Shown one piece after another: positions 62,581 through 64,000 of a stretch of DNA of 64,000 nucleotides. Both the position numbers and the translations under genes were made by a program. The DNA is taken from positions 41,154-105,153 of the forward strand of contig QNGE01000896.1 in the NCBI GenBank assembly GCA_008508345.1. Reading direction: 5' to 3'. This stretch comes from Paragonimus westermani (Eukaryota > Platyhelminthes > Trematoda > Plagiorchiida > Troglotrematidae). The stretch's first letter is position 1, and every line of letters begins with the position of its first letter. A model generated the notes under the pieces. The model ran no database searches and had not been told where the DNA came from. It saw only the letters and a list, made by a program, of their open reading frames with translations.

Positions 62581-63584
62581 AAGAGCGGATTAATTGTCAA
62601 TGACCACGATGTTGGCCGATGCAGTCATTAACAGAAATAACACACACACACACACACAGGCCAGTAGTGCACTAGACTGTTGATTTCAGTAACGTGTTTG
62701 GCAACAGCTCGCTGATGAAGAAACAGACCCCACTGCCCGGTAATTCAAGCAACGCGTATTGACAGTTATCGAAAAGCAGTATCACTGCATCGAAATACAG
62801 AATGGCTAAGATAACCAAGGCAGAATTATCTGTTGAACCTTGGTAGTAAATGGGTGCTACGATGACTTGGAGGAGCATCTTTCCCCTCCTCAAGAACAGC
62901 AGTATATCGGTGATGCTCCACTGCCACACAACCATGAAGAGGGAAACAAGCCTCAACGGACAAAAAAGAAAGGGGTTTAGCTATCGAAAATAACTGTTAC
63001 TGCTCAAATACTGAAAATCAAGGTGCTCATGTCTCGCATTTTCACCTAATCGATGCCTTGCGGTACAGGCTTTTGAGCTAAAGTCTTTGGTTGAGAATCA
63101 TAGATCGTCCTTTTGTCTAGTTCTGGGCATCTTTACAGTATCTCAACCCACAAACAATCATGCGTATTCACAACAGCAATAATTCCAAACATCGGCCGCC
63201 GAATAGTACAAACCGGATTGCCTTATCTCCTGCATACAGCAGGATGGATTGGTGAAAATATGTTAATGCTGACACAACCCTCACCGCCCTATTCAATTTA
63301 CCATTGCCAACGCACAGGTCCAGTAAGCATTCTTCAAATCCCACAACACACTTTTCCAGTCTTCCTCATTCCTTGCCTTAGAGAGTAAGACCGATAGGTT
63401 CAGTGTTCTACTCAATCTGCACTACCAGCTGCATCAATTTATGATACGACTGATTCATCATATTGTGGTTCAAGTGGTCGCCTGGCAACGATTTTGAATT
63501 CATGAGGAATCTGTTTTTACAAGAATGTTTCTGGGACAATTTGCGTTCAGCAGGTCTCATCACTCAAACATCATGCTCATCAAA
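62581..63584. other. No gene recognised
   Basis: Includes the (CA)n run at 62640-62658. Frames at 62672-62956 (-) and 63113-63388 (+) do not resemble known proteins. Confidence 0.35.
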
Positions 63585-64000
63585 GCAGCCATGAGCCTGA
63601 CCAAAGGTACTGTGGCTCGGGCCGCCGCTCACCTCAACAGTGACGTGGAATATCCCAAAAGTAAACGTTACTAAGAATGTCAGCAAATATTAAACAAGAC
63701 TAAGCGGAAGAACTAGAAATGGTATGGATACAGGTACGCCACTGACTGCGACACATCGCCATCTCGGATAGCGTATCCAACCAGCGGTTCGAGTGATCAC
63801 GAGGACCCCATCCAGGCAGGCGATGCCTGCTCACATTGCTTAGTAGAGCAGTCAAGGTCTTCATATTTCGTTGACCACCACGCGGTTTTACCCGACTGTT
63901 GGTGGCCTCAGAATATAATGCCCGGTACGGTAAACGCTCAGCTGGCATACGGAGCACGTGACCCAACCATCGCAAGCTGTGCAACGTAACTACTTGACCA
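63585..64000 (-). mobile_element. LINE 3' end (RTE-like, minus), running off the window
   Basis: The minus frame at 63700-63984 reads [37 protein letters not shown] and [12 protein letters not shown], close to the end of the copy at 18590-18740 ([20 protein letters not shown]). It then continues with GPRDHSNRWLDTLSEMAMCR. After the stop, the 3' tail (63590-63660) has ATTCCACGTCACTGTTGAGG and GGCCCGAGCCACAGTACC, as at 26640. The coding end is uninterrupted over about 95 codons, so this is probably the youngest LINE copy in the window. Confidence 0.88.

Noticed and set aside
1..64000. CRISPR array, operon or phage-like system
   Set aside because: Introns, eukaryotic retroelements and the absence of regularly spaced repeats rule out a prokaryotic setting.

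Overview
The window looks like nuclear DNA of a flatworm, most likely a digenean trematode (liver or lung fluke type). It has moderate GC, long introns, no bacterial-style operons, and intergenic space packed with decayed retroelements. The RTE-like LINEs, Gypsy elements, Penelope-like elements (PLEs) with GIY-YIG endonucleases and a tRNA-derived SINE together are typical of fluke genomes. The species call is inference. Nearly all open frames in the window are noise or transposon debris. Only two host genes could be reconstructed, both by splicing short exons.

Host gene 1 is the delta subunit of the eEF1B translation-factor complex (EEF1D), on the + strand. Five exons run from 12554 to 22686: 12554-12651, 13640-13791, 14724-14790, 14964-15157 and 22600-22686. 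They give the leucine-zipper region, the acidic segment and the whole C-terminal guanine-exchange domain with its stop codon. The second visible exon ends in a GC donor. The last intron is 7.4 kb and holds a LINE and a PLE lying tail to tail. The 5' end of the gene was not found.

Host gene 2 is a calpain-family protease, on the - strand. Five exons (60268-60403, 53069-53127, 52403-52471, 46913-46991, 46655-46830) join in phase into 173 residues of the penta-EF-hand domain. Exon lengths of 69, 79 and 176 nt (=117+59) echo the vertebrate calpain layout. The catalytic half lies beyond 64000 or was not recognised, and the small last exon below 46649 was not identified. Its introns hold a Gypsy integrase fragment and a probable Tc1/mariner remnant.

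Layout: 1-2.4 kb, decayed Gypsy pol (+). 3.5-4.5 kb, inverted-repeat element. 6.03-6.14 kb, a 52-bp-arm hairpin. 6.7-6.9 kb, a repeat shared with 62.1-62.6 kb. 7.8-11.5 kb, mixed LINE and PLE pieces. 12.5-22.7 kb, EEF1D. 23.3-32 kb, SINEs, a long LINE and a PLE with an intact YVDD box. 33.6-36.2 kb, CR1/jockey-like LINE (-). 38-39.2 kb, another PLE (-). 42-44.1 kb, Gypsy pol (-). 46.6-60.4 kb, calpain. 63.6-64 kb, LINE 3' end (-). No element has an uninterrupted full-length coding region, so all appear dead in this window, although the retained YVDD/YLDD boxes suggest some copies are fairly young.

No clearly novel biological system was found. The most notable signals are the GC-AG intron with a changed acidic motif in EEF1D, the fused calpain exon, the hairpin and inverted-repeat elements, the SINE family, and the internally deleted PLE facing a related copy.
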